This document shows, piece after piece, positions 51,794 to 60,557 of a stretch of DNA of 64,000 nt. Both the position numbers and the translations under genes were made by a program. The notes under the pieces are model-generated. The model had not been told where the DNA came from. It saw only the letters and a program-made list of their open reading frames with translations, and made no database searches. The number at the start of each line of letters is the position of its first letter. Positions within the stretch are counted from its first letter, which is position 1. The stretch is from DATJBF01 sp035515475 (lineage in GTDB: Bacteria; Verrucomicrobiota; Verrucomicrobiia; Palsa-1439), in assembly GCA_035515475.1 (NCBI GenBank), contig DATJBF010000033.1, positions 1-64,000 on the forward strand, written 5' to 3'.

Positions 51794-51918
51794 GTGCGAC
51801 CGCCTTGTTCGACGATTGCGTTGCGACCGAACTTGAAGAAACGTTGCACGAGCCGGGGCCGGCGTCAACCAAGGCGGGGTCTGATTCTCTTGGTCCAGGG
51901 ATGAACATCACTCTAGCC

Positions 51919-51995
51919 GAAGCGCTTGCCCGCCTCAGGCGGGTGAAAGCTTCGGCCCTGTCCGCGGCTCCCTTCGACACCGCTCAGGACAGGCA
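51919..51995. repeat. REP-type repeat between rlpA and the hydrolase gene
   Basis: Contains GCCCGCCTCAGGCGGG, GAAAGCTTCGGCC and CCCTTCGACACCGCTCAGGA. The palindrome CCCGCCTCAGGCGGG also occurs near 43572. No gene in 51794-52018. Confidence 0.55.
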
Positions 51996-52018
51996 CGCCG
52001 CAGCTACAGAATCGGTCC

Positions 52019-53014
52019 CTACGGTGTCTCAGCGAGAGAAATCGCGGCCAGGTCTGCCTTGGACGGTTCCGCGAAGTGGTCTTTGAAGAACTTCATGAGA
52101 CTCTCCCGGTGCGCGGGCAACGCGAGAATCGACGTGTAATGACCCAGCGGCACGAAGTCCGCCCGTGGTTTGCCCAACGCCCGCCAGAGCTTGAGTTGAT
52201 ATCGCGTGGGGACCGAACGGTCGAATCGCGCGATCAACATCAGCACCCGATCGCGATCCACGTACGGCGCCAGCTTCACGGGGTCGGTCCGGACCGCCGC
52301 CTGCAGGGCCTCGTAGAATTGTTTGTTGGTCAGGTCGTGGCTGTCGCGACTGCGGTCCCAGTCGCGGCGAAGACTCTGTTCGTCCGACTTTCTCATCACA
52401 CCCGGCAACGGGCCGCCGGCCAGATCGATGACGTGGGCTTTCGCCCGCGGCTCGACCGCCGCCAGCGCGGCGTTGATGATTGCGCCGTAGCTGATGCCAA
52501 ACGTGCCAATGCGGTTCGCGTCCACGGTCGGCTGCGTCAGAAGCCAGTCCAACGCCTGCCGGTGACGGATCACGGCGGTGCGCAGGAAATCCTCCACCTG
52601 CGAGACCGGCCCGTCGGGATCGAATCGGCGGCGGAACCGCTTGATGATGACTGCATGCCAGCCCTGGTTGGCGAACATCTGCGCGCAGCCGTCCACGATG
52701 AGGGTGTCACTGCCGCGGATGGGCGAGATCAGGATGAGTGGACGCGGTCCGGTCGCGACCGGCGCGTACCAGGTCAGACGGATCCGCTCCGATTCGCCCG
52801 GCTCGGCCAGCGCCACCTGGGTCACCGTGTACGACGGGTACCGTTCGGTGGTGCGCATCGCCACGCGCGGCTCGCCCGGCGGATATTCGTAATATTGCCG
52901 AATCTCATCGGGCAACGGCAGCGCCGCCCGCGGCGGCCCGGAGGGCCGATACGATGCGCAGCCCATCGTGGCCAACAGGCCGGCGATTACCAGGGTTTTT
53001 CTCACACCGTTCAT
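52019..53014 (-). CDS. Alpha/beta-hydrolase lipoprotein, putative esterase/peptidase-like
   Basis: 331 residues. A lipobox lies in IAGLLATMGCAS. The hydrolase core includes GTFGISYGAIINA (nucleophile-elbow Ser) and, late, LGHYTSILALPAHRESLM, whose His could complete the triad. It is probably anchored to a periplasmic membrane face. No substrate can be named. The ATG at 53014 is chosen because the lipobox follows at the right distance; the longer frame to 53110 lacks a signal. Confidence 0.75.
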   Translation of the reverse strand: MNGVRKTLVIAGLLATMGCASYRPSGPPRAALPLPDEIRQYYEYPPGEPRVAMRTTERYPSYTVTQVALAEPGESERIRLTWYAPVATGPRPLILISPIRGSDTLIVDGCAQMFANQGWHAVIIKRFRRRFDPDGPVSQVEDFLRTAVIRHRQALDWLLTQPTVDANRIGTFGISYGAIINAALAAVEPRAKAHVIDLAGGPLPGVMRKSDEQSLRRDWDRSRDSHDLTNKQFYEALQAAVRTDPVKLAPYVDRDRVLMLIARFDRSVPTRYQLKLWRALGKPRADFVPLGHYTSILALPAHRESLMKFFKDHFAEPSKADLAAISLAETP

Positions 53015-53194
53015 CGTCCCGCGCAAAAGGTAGCACGGACCGCGCCCGATGGTTGCCCAGAACAGGTCTTCTGAGCCACTGATCAACACAGATTGCTGCC
53101 TATTGCCCATCGGCGTCTCGCCACGCCCGGCCGCGGGCCCGCGAAGAATTTGCGTTTATTCGTGTTCATTCGTGGCTAGAATCTGCCCTTGGCC

Positions 53195-54508
53195 ATGCAA
53201 ACCATTTCACTCAAGACTTCCATCCCCGGACCCAAATCCCAAGCGCTCCTGGCCCGCCGCAAAGCCGCTGTGCCGCAGGGGCCATTCAATATCGCGCCGA
53301 TCTTCGTCGAGCGCGGCGACGGCGCCACCGTCACGGACGTCGACGGCAACGTGTTCCTGGATTTTTCCGGCGGACTCGGCTCGTTGAATGCGGGTCACTG
53401 CAACCCGAAAGTCGTCGAGGCCGTGGTGACGCAGGCGAAGAAATACCTGCACACCTGTTTCCACATCGCGCAGTACGAACCGTACGTTGCGCTGGCGGAA
53501 AAACTCAACGCCATCACCCCGGGCCGGTTCGCGAAGAAAACGTTGCTGGTCAACAGCGGCGCGGAAGCCGTCGAGAACGCCGTCAAAATCGCGCGTTACT
53601 TTACCAAGCGGCCCGCGGTCGTCGGCTTCGAACACGGGTTCGCGGGAAGAACGCTGCTGGCGATGTCGCTCACGAGCAAGGTCATGCCCTACAAGTTCGG
53701 GTTCGGCCCGTTCGCGCCGGAGGTGTATCGGCTGCCGTATCCGTACGCGTACCGGAGCGAACTTGACGAGGATGGCCTGATCGCGCAGATGCACGAGTTT
53801 TTCCAGACGCACGTCGACCCCAAACAGGTCGCCTGCGTCGTCATGGAACTCGTGCTCGGCGAGGGCGGGTTCGTCGTGGCCCCGAAGAAATACGTTCTGG
53901 CCCTGGCGAAATTGTGCCGCGACAACGGCATCCTGTTCGTGGCCGACGAGATCCAGACAGGGTTCGCCCGGACCGGCAAGTGGTTCGCGACGGAACACTA
54001 CGGCTTCGAGCCCGACCTCGTCACGACGGCGAAATCGCTCGCGGGAGGTATGCCGATCGCCGCGGTCACGGGCCGGGCCGAAGTGATGGACAGCGTCCAC
54101 GTCGGCGGCCTTGGCGGCACGTACGGCGGCAATCCCGTGGCGTGCGCGGCGGCGCTGGCGACCATCGGAGAGATCGAGCGGCTGAATCTGCCGGTGCGGG
54201 CGGAAAAGATCGGCGAGAAACTGCGGGGCAAGGCGCTCGAATGGCAGAAGAAACTTCCGTTGATCGGTGACGTACGCGGCCTGGGCGCGATGGTGGCAAT
54301 CGAGTTCGTGACGGACCGCCAGACCAAAGAGCCCGCCAAAGAGTTCAACGTCGGCCTGGTGAAACGGTGCGTCGAGAACGGCGTGATCCTCATCTACGCC
54401 GGCACCCACAGCAATTGCCTGCGGTACCTCGTCCCGCTGGTCATCACGGACGAAGAGCTGGACGAAGGCTTGGGCGTCATCGAAAAACAGCTTTTCAGCC
54501 ACGGATGA
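53195..54508 (+). CDS. gabT: 4-aminobutyrate aminotransferase (GabT-type, class III)
   Basis: 437 residues. Features: VDGNVFLDFSGGLGSLNAGHC, LVNSGAEAVENAVKIAR, EHGFAGRTLLAMSLTSK, ADEIQTGFARTGKWFA, and the Schiff-base Lys in TTAKSLAGGMPIAAV. These follow bacterial GabT, which converts GABA and 2-oxoglutarate to succinate semialdehyde and glutamate. It is the expected next step after 4-aminobutanal oxidation in the polyamine locus 15 kb away. ATTCGTG-type repeats lie upstream (about 53150-53175). Confidence 0.88.
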   Translation: MQTISLKTSIPGPKSQALLARRKAAVPQGPFNIAPIFVERGDGATVTDVDGNVFLDFSGGLGSLNAGHCNPKVVEAVVTQAKKYLHTCFHIAQYEPYVALAEKLNAITPGRFAKKTLLVNSGAEAVENAVKIARYFTKRPAVVGFEHGFAGRTLLAMSLTSKVMPYKFGFGPFAPEVYRLPYPYAYRSELDEDGLIAQMHEFFQTHVDPKQVACVVMELVLGEGGFVVAPKKYVLALAKLCRDNGILFVADEIQTGFARTGKWFATEHYGFEPDLVTTAKSLAGGMPIAAVTGRAEVMDSVHVGGLGGTYGGNPVACAAALATIGEIERLNLPVRAEKIGEKLRGKALEWQKKLPLIGDVRGLGAMVAIEFVTDRQTKEPAKEFNVGLVKRCVENGVILIYAGTHSNCLRYLVPLVITDEELDEGLGVIEKQLFSHG

Positions 54509-54680
54509 AGCCAACATGATCCAATAAACTCGTCGCCGTAAGCTGTCACCCTGAGCCTGCCCCGAAGGCTCTCGGGGCGGAGCGAAGGGTCTCACAAAGA
54601 GGCACGAGGCGTGAAAGACCATGACGTGTACAGCGTGACCAACAAACCGTGGCCATCCGTGGCTGATTGGCAGGTTTAAC

Positions 54681-55820
54681 ATGACAACTGGAAACAATCG
54701 CAAGTTCGTGGTCCTCGGCGGAGTCGGCACGATCGGTCGCGTGGTGGTGCGCGACCTGTTCGAGTCGGACCCGCATAACCGCATCACCATCGCCGACTAC
54801 AACGCGCCGGGCGCACGGAAATACGCGCAGTCGTTCCGCAGCCGACGCGTCCGCGGGGCATTCGCCGATGCCAGCCAGCCGGCCCAACTCGCCAAACTGT
54901 TCCGCGGGCACAGCGTCGTCATCAACTGCACCCAGCACGATTTCAACCTGCGAGTGATGCGGGCCGCGCTGCGGGCCCACGTCCATTACCTCGATCTCGG
55001 CGGACTGTTCTACTGGACGCGTCGGCAACTCAAGTTGAACGGCCAGTTCACGCGCGCCGGGTTGACGGCCATCCTCGGCATGGGCTGCGCGCCGGGCATT
55101 ACCAACGTGCTGACGCGCGCCGCTGCCGACATGCTGGAACGCGTCGACTCGGTAAGGATTCGCGTCGGTACCAAGGACCTCAATCCGCCGATCAAAACCT
55201 TTTATTTCCCGTACTCGGCGCAGACGATCATCGAGGAATTCACGTTGCCGCCGTGGGTCTTCGAGCGGGGCCGGTTCCGCCCGGTCGCACCGCGCACGGC
55301 GTGGGAACAGGTGAATTTCCCGCGTCCCGTGGGCAAACAATGGCTGGTGCGGACCCGGCACAGCGAGGTGGCGACGATTCCGCTGACGTTTCGCGGCAAG
55401 GGTGTGAAGTTCTGCGATTTTAAGGTGGGCTTCGACCGCCCGTTCGTGCGCGAGGTGGTCAAGCGGCTGAAGGCGGGCTGGACGGTCCGGGAGCTTGCCC
55501 GGTTGCCGGCCCCGCACCGTAAACCGAACGATTACGAGATTGCGCGGGTGACTGCCACTGGTCGATCCCGCAAACGCAACGGGGTTCCCACGACGATCGT
55601 GGTGGATTGCCACGCGAAAGCCAACCGCCGCTGGGGCGTGGGCGCCGGCGACGTCGACACGGGGTGTCCGCCGTCGATTGTCGCCCAGATGATCGTTACG
55701 GGCACAATCACCCAACGCGGCGTGCGGGCGCCCGAGGTTGTGGTGCCGGTCGGATTGTTTTTTGCCGAGTTGCGCAAGCGCGGGATGAAGGTCAAACTGG
55801 AACGGCGCGCCCGGCGGTAG
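54681..55820 (+). CDS. Saccharopine-dehydrogenase-like oxidoreductase
   Basis: 379 residues. The N-terminal Rossmann motif VVLGGVGTIGRVVVRDL and the segment GCAPGITNVLTRAAADML fit saccharopine dehydrogenase and related enzymes (carboxynorspermidine synthase, lysine-2-oxoglutarate reductase). The C-terminal catalytic domain (HRKPNDYEIARVTATG) is present but divergent. It lies between gabT and a succinate-semialdehyde-like dehydrogenase. A link to lysine or polyamine metabolism is possible but unproven; carboxynorspermidine synthase is not a close match by motif. The 172-bp upstream gap has ATCCGTGG-type repeats. Confidence 0.7.
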   Translation: MTTGNNRKFVVLGGVGTIGRVVVRDLFESDPHNRITIADYNAPGARKYAQSFRSRRVRGAFADASQPAQLAKLFRGHSVVINCTQHDFNLRVMRAALRAHVHYLDLGGLFYWTRRQLKLNGQFTRAGLTAILGMGCAPGITNVLTRAAADMLERVDSVRIRVGTKDLNPPIKTFYFPYSAQTIIEEFTLPPWVFERGRFRPVAPRTAWEQVNFPRPVGKQWLVRTRHSEVATIPLTFRGKGVKFCDFKVGFDRPFVREVVKRLKAGWTVRELARLPAPHRKPNDYEIARVTATGRSRKRNGVPTTIVVDCHAKANRRWGVGAGDVDTGCPPSIVAQMIVTGTITQRGVRAPEVVVPVGLFFAELRKRGMKVKLERRARR

Positions 55821-55856
55821 GGGCAGACCGCCGGGCTGCCCGAGAGGAGATTCGTC

Positions 55857-57275
55857 ATGAAAATGTGCGTGGGCGGCCAGTGGATTGATAAACCGAAAAG
55901 GACCGAGGTCCGGCATCCGTTCGACAACCACGTTGTGGACACGGTGCCCCGCGCCGATGCCGCGGACGTGGATGCGGCGTTGACGGCCGCCGTGCGCGGC
56001 GCGAAGCAGATGGCCAGGCTCACGGCGTGGGAGCGCTCTCAGATCCTCAAGAAGGCCGCCGAGAAACTCGAAGCGCGGTCCGAAGAATTTGCGCAGCGGA
56101 TCACGCTCGAGGGGGGCAAGGTCATTACCGACGCCCGATTTGAAGTCGCCCGGTCGGTCCAGACGTTGACGCTGGCGGAGGAGGAATCGAAACGCATTCA
56201 CGGGGAGACCGTGCCGCTCGACGCGACGCCCGGGGTGAAAAACGTGTTGGGGTTTACGCTGCGCGTGCCGTGTGGGGTGGTGGTCGCGATCAGCCCGTTC
56301 AATTTTCCGCTCAATCTCATGGTGCACAAGGTCGGGCCGGCCATTGCGGCGGGAAACGCGGTGGTGATGAAGCCCCCGTCGAGCACGCCGCTCTCGGCGT
56401 TGAAACTGGCCGAGCTTCTGTTGGAGTGCGGCGTGCCGCCCGATGCCATTTCCTGTCTCACGGGGCCCGGCGGCGAACTGGGCGACGCGCTCTGTCGCGA
56501 CCCGCGGGCGCGCAAGATCTCGTTCACGGGCAGCGTGCCGGTGGGCCGGCGGATCTGCGAAATGGCGGGCATCAAACGGGTCACCATGGAACTGGGCAGC
56601 AACTCGCCGATCATCGTCATGCCCGACGCGGACCTGAACAAGGTGGCCGGGGCCATTGCGGCAACGGGGTACTCGAACGCGGGCCAGGTGTGCATCTCGA
56701 CACAGCGCGTGATTGCCCAGACCAAAGTGTACGACGATCTGCTGGCGGCCACCAAGTCCAAGGTCGAAGCGTTGACAACGGGCAACCCGACCGACGAAAA
56801 AACGAAAGTGGGCCCGATGATTCACGAGCAGGAAGCGATGCGGGTCGAGCAATGGGTGCAGGAAGCCGTCAAGGGCGGCAGCCGCATCGTTACCGGCGGC
56901 GCCCGCCATGGGGCGCTGTATTCCCCGACGATTGTCGCCGATGCCAAGCCCGAGATGCGTATCTCTTGCGAAGAACTGTTCGGACCCGCCGTGGCGTTTA
57001 CGCGGTTTGACTCTGCGGATGAGGCACTTGCGTTGGCAAACAACAGCCAGTTTGGCTTGGCGGCGGGTGTTTTTACCGAGAGTGTGGACACGGCAATGCA
57101 ATTCGCGCGCGAACTGGAAACGGGCAATATCCACATCAATTGGGGGCCCCAGTGGCGGGCTGACCTGATGCCCTACGGGGGCCTGAAAAGCAGCGGTGTA
57201 GGCAAGGAGGGCCCGCGGTATGCCGTGGAAGAAATGACCGAGCTAAAGATGGTGGTATTTCACCTAAAATGCTGA
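55857..57275 (+). CDS. Aldehyde dehydrogenase, succinate-semialdehyde-type
   Basis: 472 residues. Cofactor motif ISPFNFPLNLMVHKVGPAIAAG, LTGSV-like FTGSVPVGR, base Glu in VTMELGSNSP, nucleophile Cys in NAGQVCISTQR. The pattern is nearest to succinate-semialdehyde and lactaldehyde-type dehydrogenases, which fits a place after GabT in GABA breakdown. GAGGAGA is at 55844-55850. It follows the saccharopine-dehydrogenase-like gene by 36 bp and is probably cotranscribed with it. Confidence 0.82.
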   Translation: MKMCVGGQWIDKPKRTEVRHPFDNHVVDTVPRADAADVDAALTAAVRGAKQMARLTAWERSQILKKAAEKLEARSEEFAQRITLEGGKVITDARFEVARSVQTLTLAEEESKRIHGETVPLDATPGVKNVLGFTLRVPCGVVVAISPFNFPLNLMVHKVGPAIAAGNAVVMKPPSSTPLSALKLAELLLECGVPPDAISCLTGPGGELGDALCRDPRARKISFTGSVPVGRRICEMAGIKRVTMELGSNSPIIVMPDADLNKVAGAIAATGYSNAGQVCISTQRVIAQTKVYDDLLAATKSKVEALTTGNPTDEKTKVGPMIHEQEAMRVEQWVQEAVKGGSRIVTGGARHGALYSPTIVADAKPEMRISCEELFGPAVAFTRFDSADEALALANNSQFGLAAGVFTESVDTAMQFARELETGNIHINWGPQWRADLMPYGGLKSSGVGKEGPRYAVEEMTELKMVVFHLKC

Positions 57276-57280
57276 AAGTG

Positions 57281-57309
57281 TTGACCTTTCTTACGAAACT
57301 GTGATAGAA
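57281..57309 (+). promoter_or_regulatory. Weak putative promoter upstream of the PUR-alpha gene
   Basis: TTGACC at 57281-57286 with GATAGA about 16 bp further on. The -35 box is good, the -10 box poor. The leader would be about 55 nt. Confidence 0.25.
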
Positions 57310-57368
57310 GCCTGTTCAGTGTTCGGAGTGAACTGCCGCCGGGGGAGTGGCAAGGTTGGGGATATACT

Positions 57369-57626
57369 ATGCGAACTGTTGCACCGCCATGGTCGGGAGG
57401 TCCGTCAGGCGTGGACACGCAGTTACAGAATCATAGCATCAGGGTCGAGCGCAAACACTTCACGTTCGACCTGAGGGAGAATCCGCGGGGACGGTTCCTG
57501 CGGATCATTGAGGAGGTCAATGGTCGCCGCGACGCTATCATTATTCCTTTGACGGGAATTGAAGATTTCCGTGATGCGCTGAACGAAGTCATCAAGTTCA
57601 GCAAGACTCTCTCTTCGAAAGCCTGA
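57369..57626 (+). CDS. PUR-alpha-like (DUF3276) single-stranded nucleic-acid-binding protein
   Basis: 85 residues. After a 20-residue leader, IRVERKHFTFDLRENPRGRFLRIIEEVNGRRDAIIIPLTGIEDFRDALNEVIKF forms one PUR repeat (beta-beta-beta-beta-alpha). Bacterial single-repeat members such as Borrelia BpuR bind ssDNA and RNA and act in transcription or translation control. Its ATG is followed by a plausible but unusual N-terminal PPWSGGPSG tail. Single gene with its own likely promoter. Confidence 0.8.
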   Translation: MRTVAPPWSGGPSGVDTQLQNHSIRVERKHFTFDLRENPRGRFLRIIEEVNGRRDAIIIPLTGIEDFRDALNEVIKFSKTLSSKA

Positions 57627-57703
57627 CTCACAACAAACCCATTGCAGTTTACAGCGCGATTGCCCGCACCACAGACGAAATCGTCTGATGGTCGCGGCGG
57701 CAA

Positions 57704-58612
57704 TCAGGATTTGTGTTCCGCTTCGAGTTGGCGGAGTGCTTCCGCGGCCCGTTTGCGGACGCCCGGGTCGGCGTCTACCAGCAATGGGGCCAGCGCATTG
57801 CTGGCCGCCAGGTGCCCACACTCGCCCAGTGCCTCGGCCGCCCGTCCACGAACGTCAGCGTCCTTGTTTCCCGCAGCATCGGTTAGCGGGCCAAGCGCGG
57901 CGCAATCGTGCAGCTTCGCCAGCGCGATGGCGATGCCGAAGCGTTGGGCGGCGTTTGCGGAGCCCAGCGCATGCAGAAGCACGGCATGGGTTGAGTCCGA
58001 TGCCAACTCAGACAGGGCCTCAGCGGCGCTGTAGCGGACATAGCCGTCGCCATCCGACAGCAATTGAATCAGCCAACCGATGGCGCGTGGATCGCCCACT
58101 TCCCCCAGCGCCGTAGCGGCCTCGGCCCGGACGAACCAACTGTCGTCGCCCAGCAGGCGGAAAAGCGGCTTTACCGCATCCGGATTCTTGAGCTCGCCGA
58201 GCGCACGGGCGCAATACCGGCGGACAACCGGGTTGGCGTCGTCGAGCGCCCTGACCAGATCGCCAAAGTCACATTGGTTGGGTTGCTCGGCGATCAGTTT
58301 GGCTGCATTGGCCCGGACCAACTCGTCGCGATGATGCAACAGCCGGGGCAAAACGGTTGTGCCGCCGGGGATTTGCCGGAGTGCGATCATGGCCAGATCG
58401 GGACGGTCGGCCCGCAGCAACACCACCACCCGCATGCGCAGCAGCGGCACCGAGTTGGGGTGATACCGCAGGTAGTTCTCGACGATGTCCAGGGCGGCCC
58501 GGAGCCGATTTTGGTCGATCAACGAATCGGCCTGCCTGAGCGCCGCGCGTTCCGGACTCTTCGCGCAGCCGACCAGCAGAAACAGCCCTAAAAGAAGCGC
58601 CAATCGTCTCAT
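57704..58612 (-). CDS. HEAT-repeat lipoprotein
   Basis: 302 residues. A lipobox (LLLGLFLLVGCAK) is followed by an alpha-helical region with a degenerate TPR-like start and at least five HEAT/PBS-lyase-type repeats: ALGELKNPDAVKPLFRLLGDDSWFVRAEAATALGEVGD and similar. It is probably anchored in the outer or inner membrane, periplasmic side, and acts as a protein-protein adaptor. Function unknown. It stands alone on the minus strand, convergent with the PUR-alpha gene. Confidence 0.75.
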   Translation of the reverse strand: MRRLALLLGLFLLVGCAKSPERAALRQADSLIDQNRLRAALDIVENYLRYHPNSVPLLRMRVVVLLRADRPDLAMIALRQIPGGTTVLPRLLHHRDELVRANAAKLIAEQPNQCDFGDLVRALDDANPVVRRYCARALGELKNPDAVKPLFRLLGDDSWFVRAEAATALGEVGDPRAIGWLIQLLSDGDGYVRYSAAEALSELASDSTHAVLLHALGSANAAQRFGIAIALAKLHDCAALGPLTDAAGNKDADVRGRAAEALGECGHLAASNALAPLLVDADPGVRKRAAEALRQLEAEHKS

Positions 58613-58774
58613 GAGGTAAAACGCCGGGCCGCCGGATATCGCATTTGTCCGACGGCCTGCCGCAGGCCGGCATCTTTGCCTGTGCGTGTTGGCCGGTCAA
58701 GAGGGAATTGCTGACCGTGGACGCGGGCCTTCTGGGTTGACAGCCTTTCGGGCGATTCGTAGAGTACCAGCACC

Positions 58775-59821
58775 ATGCTGGGGTCGACATTGAGCGCAGC
58801 GGCGTCGTCAGCAGCGCATTCCGAGAGAAGCCTTGTAGATTTATTGGAGCCGATTGCGACGGAGCTGCCCCGAGTAGAGGAAGCGCTCGCCTGCCAGGTC
58901 CGAGGCTTCGACCATCGCCTTGGAGATTACATTCAGTACATTCTCGGCGGAACAGCCAAACGGCTTCGTCCCAGCCTGACGCTGTTGGCGGGAGGAGCCA
59001 CCGGCCGCGTAACCGACGAGCACATTACCTTGGCGGTCATTGTCGAGTTGGTCCATGTCGCCACCCTGGTCCACGACGACGTTCTGGACGAGGCTGACCT
59101 TCGGCACCAATTGCCCACGTCCAACTCGCGCTGGGGCAACGAGATCAGTGTCTTGCTGGGGGACTGCCTCTTTGCGCATGCCCTTCGGCTGGCGGCGGGT
59201 TACCCTACCACGGAAGTTTGCCGCAAAATCAGCGAGGCCACCAACACGGTCTGTTCGGGCGAAATCCTTCAGACCCAACGGCGATTTGACCTCGGCTTGA
59301 CCCTCGACCAGTACCTGGCCATCGTACATATGAAGACCGGGGCACTGTTTGGCGTCAGTTGCGAATTGGGGGCCATGTTGAACGCGGCACCTGCCGACGC
59401 TGTCAAATCTATGTACGAATTCGGCAGCAATCTCGGAATTGCATACCAAATATACGACGATTGCCTCGACATCTTCGGACAGGAACGACAGGCTGGGAAA
59501 TCATTGGGCACGGACATGAAAAAGGGGAAGCTGACGTTGCCGTTTCTACTGCTGCTGCAGCATATGGGTTCCGACAGCCGTGAAGAACTCGGCGCGATGA
59601 TGTTCCACAATGACCGGCAGGAGCAGCAACGCCTGCTCAAGCTGGTGCTCGGCAACGGAGTAATCGGTGAATCGCTCGCCACCATCGACGCGTACATCTC
59701 CCGGGCGCACGGCAATCTTGCCGGCCTGCCCGCCAATGACTACACGAAAACCCTCGGGGCACTGACCGGCTACCTGGCGGATCAAAGCCGGCTCCTTTTG
59801 AAAGAAGCGGTGGCGCAGTAG
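58775..59821 (+). CDS. ispB: Long-chain polyprenyl diphosphate synthase (IspB/HepT-like)
   Basis: 348 residues. First Asp-rich motif HDDVLDEADLR, second DDCLDIFG with the Lys in GKSLGTDMKKGKLTLP, and an upstream GGTAKRLRP. This is the large catalytic subunit pattern; E. coli-like IspB octaprenyl synthases and heptaprenyl synthase subunits share it. It provides quinone side chains or carrier lipids for the glycan genes. The ATG at 58775 is accepted; the first about 25 residues look flexible. It precedes the sigma factor by 41 bp. Confidence 0.88.
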   Translation: MLGSTLSAAASSAAHSERSLVDLLEPIATELPRVEEALACQVRGFDHRLGDYIQYILGGTAKRLRPSLTLLAGGATGRVTDEHITLAVIVELVHVATLVHDDVLDEADLRHQLPTSNSRWGNEISVLLGDCLFAHALRLAAGYPTTEVCRKISEATNTVCSGEILQTQRRFDLGLTLDQYLAIVHMKTGALFGVSCELGAMLNAAPADAVKSMYEFGSNLGIAYQIYDDCLDIFGQERQAGKSLGTDMKKGKLTLPFLLLLQHMGSDSREELGAMMFHNDRQEQQRLLKLVLGNGVIGESLATIDAYISRAHGNLAGLPANDYTKTLGALTGYLADQSRLLLKEAVAQ

Positions 59822-59862
59822 TTCCACCGTCGTTCGCGGGCACGCCGGATGCAGGCAAAAAT

Positions 59863-60543
59863 ATGATTGCCATGAAGGTCACGGGAAAATTCAAGCTGGG
59901 CGGTGGAACACGGCGCGAGCCGGCTGCCAAGCCCCCGGTCGCCCCGCTGTCCAGCGAGCATCAGGTTGACCTGCAACTGGAAGACGACGAGACGCTCGTG
60001 GCGCGAACCCAGAAGGGCGATTCCGCTGCCTTCGACGTGCTTGTCGGACGCTACAAGGAACGGTTGTATGCGACGGTCTATCACATGACCGCCAACCACG
60101 AGGACGCCAACGATCTGGTGCAGGACACCTTCATCAAGGCGTTCAAGAGCATCGAGAGCTTCCGTGGGCACTCCAGTTTCTACACCTGGATCTACCGAAT
60201 TGCGGTCAACCGCACGATCAACTTCCTCAAACGCCGTAAAAACCGTAACCAGTACAGCCTCGATGACTTGGAGAGCTCCATCCAGACCGATCCGGACCTG
60301 GTGGAAATGATGTCCCACGTAACCCCCCGCCGCGAGGCCGGGCTGACGGAACTCCAGGAAAAATTGAACGAAGCCCTCCAAAAACTGTCTGAATCCCATA
60401 GGGCGGTTGTGACGATGCATGACATCCAGGGAATGACCCACGCGGACATCGCGAAGGTTCTGAAGTGTTCGGAAGGCACGGTGCGCTCGCGCCTGTTCTA
60501 CGCGCGGCAACAGTTGCAGGGGTTGCTCAGCGATTACCTTTGA
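59863..60543 (+). CDS. ECF-type RNA polymerase sigma factor
   Basis: 226 residues. Region 2 is LVQDTFIKAFKSIESFRGHSSFYTWIYRIAVNRTINFLKRRK and region 4 is ALQKLSESHRAVVTMHDIQGMTHADIAKVLKCSEGTVRSRLFYARQQL. There is a 45-residue N-terminal extension. The downstream zf-HC2 gene begins 14 bp later, the usual sigma/anti-sigma order. Target promoters cannot be named; the following HtrA-like protein suggests envelope stress. ATG 59863 is used; a second ATG at 59872 is also possible. Confidence 0.9.
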   Translation: MIAMKVTGKFKLGGGTRREPAAKPPVAPLSSEHQVDLQLEDDETLVARTQKGDSAAFDVLVGRYKERLYATVYHMTANHEDANDLVQDTFIKAFKSIESFRGHSSFYTWIYRIAVNRTINFLKRRKNRNQYSLDDLESSIQTDPDLVEMMSHVTPRREAGLTELQEKLNEALQKLSESHRAVVTMHDIQGMTHADIAKVLKCSEGTVRSRLFYARQQLQGLLSDYL

Positions 60544-60557
60544 TCCCGAAGCATCAT

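Noticed and set aside
54546..57134. 862-codon open frame on the minus strand
   Set aside because: It is a shadow opposite two strongly supported genes (saccharopine-like and aldehyde dehydrogenase); rich in His, Arg and Pro as expected of antisense frames at high GC.
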